This document shows positions 33,801 to 40,826 of a stretch of DNA of 64,000 bases, piece after piece. The DNA lies in NCBI GenBank assembly GCA_028280485.1, contig JANQLS010000198.1:60510-124509 (forward strand). Direction: 5' to 3'. Made by a program: the position numbers and the translations under genes. The notes below the pieces were generated by a model. It did not search any database, was not told the origin of the DNA, and worked only from the letters and a program-made list of their open reading frames with translations. The stretch comes from Planctomycetota bacterium. GTDB taxonomy: Bacteria > Planctomycetota > UBA8108 > JACQVS01. Position 1 is the stretch's first letter; the number at the start of each line of letters is the position of its first letter.

Positions 33801-35759
33801 TATCGATTTGTTCTGAATCAGACCGATGAAGATTACCTGTGGACGCGTCGTGTGCTCTCGAACGATTTCGTCGATGGTTCTTTTGTCTTCGGTGCGGATC
33901 GAATGTACTACAACTCTAAAGTTCGATTCAGTGGTAGTCCTTGGTTAAGACCCAATGGGGGATGGAATAGATCCTATCGAGTGAATTTGCCTAAGCACCA
34001 ACCGCTTCACGGAGCTATCCGTAGTTTCAATATGGAGAATCATGGCACGGATGGTCGTGAGCGCTTGTCTCACCACCTCATCCGGTACAACAATCGAGAT
34101 GGTATTCCGGCTCCTTACACGATCCCCTGGTATGTTCGCTGGCAAATGAACAATCGCGTCGATCGAACTTACGAGCACGTGCCTAAGCCAGATAGTTCTT
34201 ATCTCGGCTTTTGGTTTCCGAGGGATGATAACGGGGAGTTTTTCGAGATCGATGATCGCTTCGAATTTAATGATAGTGGAGGGCGGGTTTCTAATCGGGA
34301 TGCTCGACTGACCTTCCCTCCTTATTCGAATAGTATTTATCATCCTGGAGATCCCGAGAATTACCGGTGGTACTTCAACACTCGTGCACGTCGAGCTGAA
34401 GATAACTACTCTGGCCTAATTTCATTGGCTTCAGTTTTGGATCCCTCACGTACGAATACGAGTACCTTTGACAATCAAATCGAAGACACTGTCAATCTCG
34501 ATGGATTCTTGCGGGTTTGGGCGATTCGAATGAATACCGACGATTGGGATACTTGGGGGACGAACCGGGGTAAAAATGCCTACGTTTATTTCGCACCCAT
34601 CGAGGGGCGCTGGCATCTATTCCCTTGGGATCTCGAGTTGACCTACGGGAATGTCAATGCCTTTGCCTTACCATCAAATCCGAACTCTTCATATAACCCT
34701 GGTGGTGGTAAATTTCCTGAAGTCAATCGTCTGATCAACCGACCGCAAATTAAGAGGCGATTCTGGGGAATTTTAAAAGAGATGGTCGATTCACAATTCC
34801 ACTCTCAATTTCTGAGTCAGTGGAGGTCGATGAGCCAAGCGGCAGGAACTGGAAACCTAGGTGCTGCGGGCTCGAATGGATTCATCGACCAACGACGAAG
34901 TCGAATCCTCACAACAGTGGATTCGGTGAGCTACCCCGATCAACGTTTGACGATTTCTACCAACAGTGGGAACGATATCGAGACCAGTAATTTAACCGTA
35001 AATCTATCGGGTCAAGCTCCCGTCGAAGTGACGACGATTCGCGTCTTGAATCAAGGCTTATTCTTAGTTCCAGAGCCGGAGACACAATTCAGTCGATCTT
35101 CTCTATTAGGTTGGAGCCTAGATAACGTTCCGCTCGTTCCCGGTGAGAATGAGCTTCAGGTCATCGGTTTTAACAGTGCGGGAGATGTGGTTGACACAGA
35201 CACCATCGATGTCACCTCCACCGCAAGTTGGGATCCACCGGTCATTTTTAATGTAGATCCAAATGCCGGTGCTGAAGGTGAAGGCATCACGATTACTGGA
35301 TCGAGCTTTAGAACGGGATTGAAAGTTTTCTTCGGAACAACCGAAGCAACGGATGTTGATTTTGATCCCTCAGTACCCGCTCAGATCGAGGTGGAAATTC
35401 CTGAAGGATTAGCCTTAGGGGATATCGATATCAAGGTCGTCAACCTCGATGATCAAGAGTCGGCGCATTGGAATTTCCAAGTGACCTTGGTCCTACCTAA
35501 GTTCATTCGTGGAGATGCGAACTTGAATGGCAAAGTAGAGCTTGGGGATGCGGTGACGGTATTAGTTCACGCATTCAGAGGCCAAGAGGTCGGTTGTCGG
35601 CAGGCTTTAGATGTCGACGATAACGGATCGATCGAATCGACGGATGCGATTCGGATCTTAACTTTCATTTATTCTGACGGCAGCGCGCCGAGCGCACCGT
35701 TCCCATCTAAGGGGGTTGACTCCACTGCAGATGATTTGGATTGTATGCAGGGGATTTAA
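30879..35759 (+). CDS. Large secreted protein: three lamin-tail domains, CotH-like, IPT/TIG and dockerin-like C-terminus
   Basis: ATG 30879 has GAGAGGG just upstream; ATG 30894 is the other candidate, and a TTG at 30855 is unlikely. A signal peptide (FFLAIFTLLSFQVRDLQA) is followed by lamin-tail domain 1 (LVITEIMYNT..., about 45-200). Next is a Gal-binding-like beta domain (about 215-380), lamin-tail 2 (INEGYFPSTGDRWIELYNTS) and lamin-tail 3 (VVINEIMYHPLHQGENEYIEIFN). After a carbohydrate-binding-like segment and an Ig/FN3-like segment comes a CotH-type region (VRFSGSPWLRPNGGWNRSY..., RWHLFPWDLELTYG). It ends with an IPT/TIG domain (PNAGAEGEGITITGSSF) and two EF-hand/dockerin-like repeats (RGDANLNGKVELGDAV, LDVDDNGSIESTDAI). 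It is presumably cell-surface or extracellular. CotH homologues can be protein kinases, but activity here is not established. Confidence 0.85.
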   Translation: MIEGTMRLNSKGGLRSLLTRVNPVFFLAIFTLLSFQVRDLQALVITEIMYNTGRENPDGTEDQRYEFIEIYNENHDPIDLSGFYFSSGIFYEFPAQTILAGRTYLVIAADPDTIEAEYGISGVLGPWSSTRALSNSGEKVALANSTGRELVEVTYNDKGKWTAAADGTRHSLSIFDPFFEVDDPDSWGPSAQLGGTPGASNFGTDLNIIDTPLIPSGSVWKYFKGTENPPSAWKEASFDDGGWLEGPTGIGYGDGDDATVLSDMEDNYLSVFCRRKFTVDDLDSVDILNLTVTYDDSFHAYLNGERVASVNIGTNETNFDDNADDAGEPETTDLNLSSFKHLLVEGAENILAVSVHNANLGSSDLSFIPRLTNRRIVEPEVFGTVPVRINEGYFPSTGDRWIELYNTSDSEVDIGGFYLTDDKQDLTKTQLAEGVVIPARGWIAFTDVELGLNFSLQDPVVRDEVYIALVNASGSRVIDAFAFSPELEGKSEARMPDGDEDVAPAAEPTRAAQNEVDVITDVVINEIMYHPLHQGENEYIEIFNRGDVAVDLTGWKLRKGIRFDFPPGSFIGSGEYVVIARSPARINQIYGPAVKTFGPDTPEGRDDFGGLRNSGERINLRDENGNLADTVRFHDGGYWPRWADGGGSSIELIDPWADNNVGSSWDASDDSRKANTTLVSYNSRHAGGEPEIQIALLDRGIAIVDNLSVKAGANERLSNGHFNSSESGWAIEGNHIWSGRTTKATERLDGNGSLKLIATGRGDNKVNRLESATQSLSTSTTYTISYEARWVVGANAVLTRGYDHGLAKRNFLPVPLNLGTPGNINSVSQRQIDRTGSTNLGPTIDKVRQNPVVPEASESVTVSAKISDPDGIQANSVRLFYALNSKTANFTQVAMSGPDNDGRYSAVIPGQSSGTRVLYYIVADDTENEEGRFPTDANLRTHPTLVDPDNATNRDRFFAIYRHDTRLPSGNYHSYRFVLNQTDEDYLWTRRVLSNDFVDGSFVFGADRMYYNSKVRFSGSPWLRPNGGWNRSYRVNLPKHQPLHGAIRSFNMENHGTDGRERLSHHLIRYNNRDGIPAPYTIPWYVRWQMNNRVDRTYEHVPKPDSSYLGFWFPRDDNGEFFEIDDRFEFNDSGGRVSNRDARLTFPPYSNSIYHPGDPENYRWYFNTRARRAEDNYSGLISLASVLDPSRTNTSTFDNQIEDTVNLDGFLRVWAIRMNTDDWDTWGTNRGKNAYVYFAPIEGRWHLFPWDLELTYGNVNAFALPSNPNSSYNPGGGKFPEVNRLINRPQIKRRFWGILKEMVDSQFHSQFLSQWRSMSQAAGTGNLGAAGSNGFIDQRRSRILTTVDSVSYPDQRLTISTNSGNDIETSNLTVNLSGQAPVEVTTIRVLNQGLFLVPEPETQFSRSSLLGWSLDNVPLVPGENELQVIGFNSAGDVVDTDTIDVTSTASWDPPVIFNVDPNAGAEGEGITITGSSFRTGLKVFFGTTEATDVDFDPSVPAQIEVEIPEGLALGDIDIKVVNLDDQESAHWNFQVTLVLPKFIRGDANLNGKVELGDAVTVLVHAFRGQEVGCRQALDVDDNGSIESTDAIRILTFIYSDGSAPSAPFPSKGVDSTADDLDCMQGI

Positions 35760-35782
35760 GGCGCTATCCGATCTTCAGGGAT

Positions 35783-35865
35783 CGGGCGGGGACAAGCCTC
35801 GCCCCTACAGATTAAATCCGATTTTAATTCGGTGATGACCTGTAGGGGCGTCCCTTGTGGGCGCC
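35783..35865. repeat. Family C inverted-repeat pair (CTGTAGGGGCG)
   Basis: The left arm at 35783-35810 (GGGCGGGGACAAGCCTCGCC CCTACAG) is mirrored at 35839-35865 (CTGTAGGGGCGTCCCTTGTG GGCGCC). A second member of the family, with changed stem bases, is at 47451-47556. It starts 24 bp after the stop of the CotH gene. Confidence 0.85.
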
Positions 35866-35901
35866 TGTTCCTAAGCATAAGATAACGATTTAATTCGATT
35901 A

Positions 35902-35962
35902 TTAACTATCCCGAAGCGCTAGCGAGGGAGTTTTCCCCTCGCTAGCGCTTCGGGATAGTTAA
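35902..35962. repeat. Family A copy 2 (27-bp arms, 7-bp loop)
   Basis: The left arm TTAACTATCCCGAAGCGCTA through GCGAGGG (35902-35928) and its reverse complement (35936-35962) surround a 7-bp loop, making a near-perfect long hairpin. Compared with copies at 10373 and 55013, the arm has ATCCC instead of AGCCC in both arms. The two arms therefore changed together, as expected if base-pairing is selected or copied. Confidence 0.93.
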
Positions 35963-36009
35963 CGCTTGTTTATTTATGTTAATCTTTTTATTTGTGGTGT
36001 TGTTTATTC

Positions 36010-36429
36010 ATGCCCCCTCAAATTTCCATCGAAGAACTCGCGCAACAATTTTGTCAACGCACGTTACCTTGCGAAGCCTGGACCCACCATGCCCACTTAA
36101 AGGTCGGGTTGTGGCACTTAGCCCATTATCCTTATGAAGAAGCTCTCAGCTTAATTCGTCAACGCATACAATTCCACAACGATCGTTGTGGAGTCGAAAA
36201 CTCAGATCATTCGGGCTACCACGAGACGATCACCCGACTTTATCTCAAGCTGATTGAAGAGTTTTATATAGACGTTAATAAAGAAAAAAGCCTCGACCAA
36301 CTCGGTGAAGAATTGATCGAGGCTCTGGGAGCTAAGGATTTACCCTTTAAGTATTACACCAAAGAAGTTCTATTTTCAGTGGAAGCTCGAAGAGGGTGGG
36401 TAGCTCCAGATATCAAAGAGTTGCCTTAG
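36010..36429 (+). CDS. Small conserved protein with HxxH-type and YHET motifs, unknown function
   Basis: The start is ATG 36010 (MPPQISIEELAQQF); the TTG at 35992 is unlikely. The 139-residue product is helical, with strikingly ordered polar residues: WTHHAHLKVGLWHLAHYP (about 24-41), then RIQFHNDRCGV, then GYHETITRLYLKLI. Similar proteins with the 'THxxHLxxxxxxL...YHET' layout are, in my recollection, widespread as uncharacterised bacterial proteins. The His/Glu pattern suggests metal binding. There are no signal or TM segments. It lies alone between repeats and the porin relic. Confidence 0.7.
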   Translation: MPPQISIEELAQQFCQRTLPCEAWTHHAHLKVGLWHLAHYPYEEALSLIRQRIQFHNDRCGVENSDHSGYHETITRLYLKLIEEFYIDVNKEKSLDQLGEELIEALGAKDLPFKYYTKEVLFSVEARRGWVAPDIKELP

Positions 36430-36431
36430 AA

Positions 36432-36838
36432 TTAAAATTTCCACTTCGTTTTAATGGTAGCTTCAAAGTTATGGATGTTTTGCAAGCTGACTAAATCCAT
36501 ATAGCCGTAGTAAGCAATGCCAAAGTGGGTGTTATTGATTCTTTCGCAAATGTAACCCTGACCGAGATGGCCGACAAAGGCCAAGTGAGTATTGCCCGCA
36601 AATTCACCTGTTTAGAAAATGGCTTCGCCATCGAAGTCCCAGTTTCCACATTTCGTTTTAAAACGAGTACCGATGGAGTGAACGGAGTCATTTCTGTTCG
36701 ATTCGTGCCTCAAGAAGTAATAAACTTCCAATTGAGTTCTGGGGATCAGTTTCCAATCGGTGTAATAAGTTCCGTGGAAATCACTATTGAACATAGCGCT
36801 TCCCGATTTTCTATTTATTGTTAAGCGACCGAAAGTTT
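36432..36838 (-). pseudogene. 3' fragment of an alginate-export-type outer-membrane porin with in-frame stop
   Basis: Reading the minus strand from 36838 gives TFGRLTINRKSGSAMFNSDF, then HGTYYTDWKLIPRTQLEVYY, then GNWDFDGEAIF, a TAA stop, and in the same frame TGEFAGNTHLAFVGHLG, then GIAYYGYMDLVSLQNIHNFE and IKTKWKF, ending at TAA 36432. 'WDFDxExxxQxGEFAG' and 'YYGYMDLVxxQNI' match the C-terminal strands of the alginate-export (AlgE-like) porin family. The stop is explained by CAA to TAA. The fragment begins immediately next to the stop of the upstream dockerin-like gene, so the 5' part has been lost. No intact copy is in the window. Confidence 0.65.
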
Positions 36839-37777
36839 TTATAGTTCTGGGCAGAGAATAGTTCCGGTAAGTTCGTTCGTGACTTCAATTAGAGCTTCGT
36901 TTAAGGCTGCTCCCAATTGTTCGATCGCGATGTCTTTGATGGCATCTTCAAAACCTAAGGCCAGTCCGCAAATCAATGAGGGATTGGCATCGTTACTGTC
37001 TAAATTCAAAACAACGCTTTCAGCATCGATAGTCCCATCGCCAATCGTGACGATTTCTAGGGCGCCATTGGGGAGTTCATTGGCGGTAAAAGGAATGCTG
37101 ACCGCTCCGGATAAATCGACAGAAAAATCACATTCAGTGGGACCGCCAAGAATGGGATCGATCTCAAAGATGATCGAGGGAATGGATCCCGTCAATTGAA
37201 TGTAGGCATCGTTTAGGTTGCGATCGATGTCGATAGTGACCTCATCGATTAAGACCGGGCAACCGAATCCTCCATTGGGGCAAATTCCTGAACCCTCGGG
37301 ACAGACAACAATATCGTTACCCGCTATGGTCGTACTGATAAGCGGAGACTCTAAACAGATGACCTCATCGACATGAGTCAGTAATAATTGGTCGAGATCT
37401 TCTTGTCTCATACAATCCACATCGGGGCAAAAACTCTCTACGCAATTCAGGTCATCGTCGTCAGTGGGGTCTTCACCACAATTGGGGTAGGGTTGTGGGA
37501 TCGGTTGAGCACCATTAAAGAGAAATCTTAAGGAATAGATAGGGTCACCAATATTGGTGGATCCGTCATCGTCGACGTCCAAACCATCTAAGCACTTCTC
37601 GGGGCCTATCTTGCCCAAAAACAAGTATTCTAATTCAGCGATTGCATCGGTGAGATTCACGTCTCCATCAAAGTTGACATCTCCCCTGATGAATGCAGCT
37701 TCCATGTTTGAGTTTGAAAAAAGGATGCAAAAAGTGAGTAGGGCTGACCCTAATATTTTGAAAAGACCGCTTCTCAT
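36839..37777 (-). CDS. Secreted protein with N-terminal dockerin-like EF-hand pair
   Basis: The start is ATG 37777, chosen because GGAG lies six bases upstream. The longer TTG/ATG frame from 37825 puts a hydrophobic stretch in front of the signal. A signal peptide (FKILGSALLTFCILFSNSN) is followed by two calcium-loop repeats: RGDVNFDGDVNLTDAIAELE and DVDDDGSTNIGDPIYSLRF. A Cys-rich acidic linker ending DDDDLNC follows. The same cassette (repeat, repeat, xDDLxC) ends the CotH protein at 35.5-35.7 kb. Here it is N-terminal. The remaining 200 residues are a beta-rich domain with four or more Cys and no family match. Confidence 0.8.
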   Translation of the reverse strand: MRSGLFKILGSALLTFCILFSNSNMEAAFIRGDVNFDGDVNLTDAIAELEYLFLGKIGPEKCLDGLDVDDDGSTNIGDPIYSLRFLFNGAQPIPQPYPNCGEDPTDDDDLNCVESFCPDVDCMRQEDLDQLLLTHVDEVICLESPLISTTIAGNDIVVCPEGSGICPNGGFGCPVLIDEVTIDIDRNLNDAYIQLTGSIPSIIFEIDPILGGPTECDFSVDLSGAVSIPFTANELPNGALEIVTIGDGTIDAESVVLNLDSNDANPSLICGLALGFEDAIKDIAIEQLGAALNEALIEVTNELTGTILCPEL

Positions 37778-38066
37778 GAGTTGCTCCAACAGGAAGATTA
37801 GAAAATCTAAGAATACAAAACCCACAAACTTCTTTCGAATCCAAATTTTGGTGATCGAAATTCCGGGTTCGAAGTTAAGGGAGAAAGTAGAAGGAAGTTT
37901 TATTGTTTTTATAAATTGCTTTCAAATTCAACTTTACCGGGATCACAGAGAGGTGAAAAACAATTTCCCCGAAGAATTTGAAGATTTGTTCAGTTCAATC
38001 AATGAAGAATTTTTGGATGGGAATGAAGCTTCGACCGCTGGTTTGGATCCGAGTAAATATTTTTGA
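37776..38066 (+). other. Possible small frame or gene remnant between dockerin-like gene and galK
   Basis: The plus strand is open for 96 codons and its last 40 residues (REVKNNFPEEFEDLFSSINE through GLDPSKYF) read like real protein. The TGA at 38064 abuts the galK stop. The start overlaps the divergent dockerin-like gene and no ribosome binding site is clear. It may be the end of a lost gene or a chance frame, so I report it only as a possibility. Confidence 0.25.
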
Positions 38067-39293
38067 CTAGGCCCATCGATAACCGCGAGCGCAGTCTCCG
38101 ATACTTGCTTTGTAGGGACTTACAGAAGTTGTACTTACGGATTCGAAGCCATCTTTGAGGCCGGCGATGAAGTGAGGAGATTCTTCTTCATTTACTAAGA
38201 ATACGGCGGAGCCACCGAATCCTCCCCCTGAAAGTTTTCCCCCTAAAAATCCGGGAAGTTTTTGAGCGATTTCAACTAGAAGGTCGAGTTCTCGGCACGA
38301 GTTTCCAAAGTCATCCCGACTCGATTCATGAGACTGAACCATCAGCCTTCCCAACTCTTTAGTGTTTTGGCTGGCGATCTCTTTCCCTAGGAGGACTCTC
38401 TCGTTTTCAAGGATCACATGTTTTGCTCGTCGACGATCTTGGGGATCTAATTGATCGTAGACTCGAAAGAATTCTTCTGAAGAAACATCTCGAAGAAAGC
38501 GTAAGGGCTTATCTAATAAAGTTCCCAATTCCTTGCACGCTCGTTCACAAGAAGCTTTCAGTTTGGCGTATTCGCCATCAACTAATTGGTGACGAATTCC
38601 TGAGTCAGCGATGACGATAACAACCTTTTCATGAGTTAATGGGATCGCATCATGAGTGAGTTGTTCGCAATCTAAATAGAGGAGGTGATTCTCACGTCCG
38701 AAAACAGAAGAAAATTGATCGAGAAGGCCACACGGCATGCCTACGAATTCAACTTCCGAGTGTTGGCCTCTTTGGGCCAAATCCATCGGCTCAATCGATT
38801 TTTGGTCGGAGAGAATTAAGCCTGCAATGAGAGTTGAAATGGTAAGTGAAGCAGAAGATGACAAACCCGATCCCATGGGCAGGTCAGTGACAACTGCGAG
38901 GTTCGCCCCTTGAGAATTCAATATTATTTCGGGGACTTCTCTAAGGGCCCCTTTAATGTAGTCCGTCCATTTAGAATTTGGATCGGAAGCGCGATCCTCA
39001 GTGTTGACTTCGAATGTTTCAAATTTTTGAAAGGAGTCGGAGTAGACATGAGTGGTTGTGCCCGATTGTGTTTTGAAAGCGACTGCCGTGCCTACATCTA
39101 AGGCTACGGACATCACATGCCCGCCGTTGTAATCGGTATGATTACCCAAAATCTCTACACGGCCAGGAGCATAGCTGATTCCCGTCGCTTGTTCTTTAAA
39201 TTGAGCCTCGTAGATTTCGAGCGTCTTCTTAAAGAGCGGCAGCTTCTTATCTCGTTCGAGCTCTTCGACTGACAGCCAGGTTAAACTACTCAT
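38067..39293 (-). CDS. galK: Galactokinase (GHMP family)
   Basis: GalK phosphorylates alpha-D-galactose at C1 with ATP. The galactokinase signature APGRVEILGNHTDYNGGHV is at 42-60 (catalytic Arg45). The GHMP ATP-binding motif LPMGSGLSSSASLT is at 138-151. The catalytic base is expected at Asp192 in CGLLDQFSSVFG. The third motif is LSGGGFGGSAVFLV near the C-terminus. At 408 residues it is the usual length. It follows lysA by 23 bp on the same strand, so the two are likely co-transcribed. The other Leloir genes (galE, galT) are not in the window. Confidence 0.95.
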   Translation of the reverse strand: MSSLTWLSVEELERDKKLPLFKKTLEIYEAQFKEQATGISYAPGRVEILGNHTDYNGGHVMSVALDVGTAVAFKTQSGTTTHVYSDSFQKFETFEVNTEDRASDPNSKWTDYIKGALREVPEIILNSQGANLAVVTDLPMGSGLSSSASLTISTLIAGLILSDQKSIEPMDLAQRGQHSEVEFVGMPCGLLDQFSSVFGRENHLLYLDCEQLTHDAIPLTHEKVVIVIADSGIRHQLVDGEYAKLKASCERACKELGTLLDKPLRFLRDVSSEEFFRVYDQLDPQDRRRAKHVILENERVLLGKEIASQNTKELGRLMVQSHESSRDDFGNSCRELDLLVEIAQKLPGFLGGKLSGGGFGGSAVFLVNEEESPHFIAGLKDGFESVSTTSVSPYKASIGDCARGYRWA

Positions 39294-39316
39294 CTGTTGA
39301 TCGCTAGGATGAGGTT

Positions 39317-40618
39317 TTATAGAGGTTCATCGCATTCTTCTCGAATGAGATCTTCTAGTACTTGTCTTCGGGATACGAGATGGGCTTGGCCGTTGTCGTA
39401 CCAAACTTGAGGGACTCGACCGAGCGAGTTGTAATTGGAACTCATGGTGAAGCCGTAGGCACCGGCATCGTGAATTGTCAGTAGATCTCCAATTTCTAAG
39501 TTTGGAAGCGGGCGAGGATCTAAGAGTTCATCGGAGTCACGCGTGAAGACATCGCCCGATTCACACATGGGGCCGGCGATCACTTGAGGCGTCAAGCTTT
39601 CACCTTCTCGTCCTGGGACTTCAATACGATGGTAAGAACCGTACATCGTGGGGCGAACGAGATCGCAGAATCCGGCATCGACCGTTACGAAACGTTGTCC
39701 TGGACCCTTTTCATTGTCTCTCGTATCCTTCAGGCCGCAGACCCGTCCCACTAGGGTGGCAGAGGCAGCGACGACGTATCGACCCGGTTCAATTTCAATT
39801 CTGATCGATCGTCCTGCTTTTTCACTTAATGTTTTCTGAGCCTCACTAACGAGGTCTCGGCAAGCAGCGATATCAATTCGTTTGTCACCTTCGCGATAGG
39901 GATGAGGAATACCTCCGCCTAAGTTGACAGCGTCGACTTCATCAAAACTGGTAATAATGCTGGAGTAATACTCTACCAATCTTTTGATGTTGGTTTGAAA
40001 TTCTCCGATTGCAGGACCCGTTCCGATGTGGGCGTGGATGAGCTTGATGGGAAAGCCATATTTTTTACAACGGGCGATCGAATCTTCGAGGTCTTCGTAC
40101 CAAATTCCGTGTTTAGAACTGGGGCCGCCCGTATCGCATTGTTGAACGTGGCCGTGACCGAAACCGGGATTGATCCGAATACCAATTGCACCTCTGTAAT
40201 CGGCCTCGGCGAGTTGGTCGATCATATGAGGTGTTCCCACATTTGGAAGTGCGTGGTGTTCCTTGATGGCTTCGATGGCATTGTCGCGGAACACGTCGGC
40301 GGAATAGAGAACGGTAGGGGGGTTTTGACCTGGGGCGAAGCCGGCCTGAACCGCTCTTAGGATTTCGTTCCCACTGACGGCATCGATCCAGAAGCCGAGG
40401 GATTGGAGTTCCTCTAAAATTTTACGGGTGGAACAAGCCTTCATGGCGTAGCGGGCTTGGGCTCCTTCAGCTTCCACGATGCTGAGGACTTCATTGGCCC
40501 GTTTTCTTAACTCTTCTCCAGAGTAAATATAAAATGGAGTGCCAACTTTGGAGGCGACATCTTCGAGTGTTGCTCGGTCCCAGGTTAATAATTCAGAGGC
40601 AGTAGAATTTGTACTCAT
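39317..40618 (-). CDS. lysA: Diaminopimelate decarboxylase
   Basis: LysA makes L-lysine from meso-diaminopimelate with PLP. ATG 40618 is chosen over TTG 40624. The fold-III PLP lysine is Lys60 in RYAMKACSTRKIL. Other signatures are the SGNEI loop, INPGFGHGHV, the HAHIGTG block, NLGGGIPHPY, EIEPGRYVVA and the active-site Cys in CESGDVF, plus DAGAYGFTMSSNYNS. At 433 residues it is normal. A carboxynorspermidine or arginine decarboxylase is less likely given CESGD and GAYG. galK follows downstream. Confidence 0.93.
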   Translation of the reverse strand: MSTNSTASELLTWDRATLEDVASKVGTPFYIYSGEELRKRANEVLSIVEAEGAQARYAMKACSTRKILEELQSLGFWIDAVSGNEILRAVQAGFAPGQNPPTVLYSADVFRDNAIEAIKEHHALPNVGTPHMIDQLAEADYRGAIGIRINPGFGHGHVQQCDTGGPSSKHGIWYEDLEDSIARCKKYGFPIKLIHAHIGTGPAIGEFQTNIKRLVEYYSSIITSFDEVDAVNLGGGIPHPYREGDKRIDIAACRDLVSEAQKTLSEKAGRSIRIEIEPGRYVVAASATLVGRVCGLKDTRDNEKGPGQRFVTVDAGFCDLVRPTMYGSYHRIEVPGREGESLTPQVIAGPMCESGDVFTRDSDELLDPRPLPNLEIGDLLTIHDAGAYGFTMSSNYNSLGRVPQVWYDNGQAHLVSRRQVLEDLIREECDEPL

Positions 40619-40826
40619 GACCAATCATAAAGGTGAATGGGGGTTGGTAATTCAGTCAGTTTTGCAAGAGTTGAAAGAGCTGATCATACCATGGAATGCC
40701 ACTAAACGGAAAGAGTTCAACTGGTTCTTGTTTCTGGGGCTAAAGATAGGTATGGTGAGGGCCTTTTACGGCTAAAAATGAGCTCCTTTTTCTAACCACA
40801 TACCTACATTTATCTTTGGATTCAAC

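Noticed and set aside
36525..36824. 99-codon plus-strand frame over the porin relic
   Set aside because: The minus strand has recognisable porin motifs, so this is an antisense shadow.
37554..38066. 170-codon plus-strand frame overlapping the dockerin-like gene
   Set aside because: The first half is antisense to a well-supported secreted protein; only the part from 37776 is mentioned, as a weak possibility.
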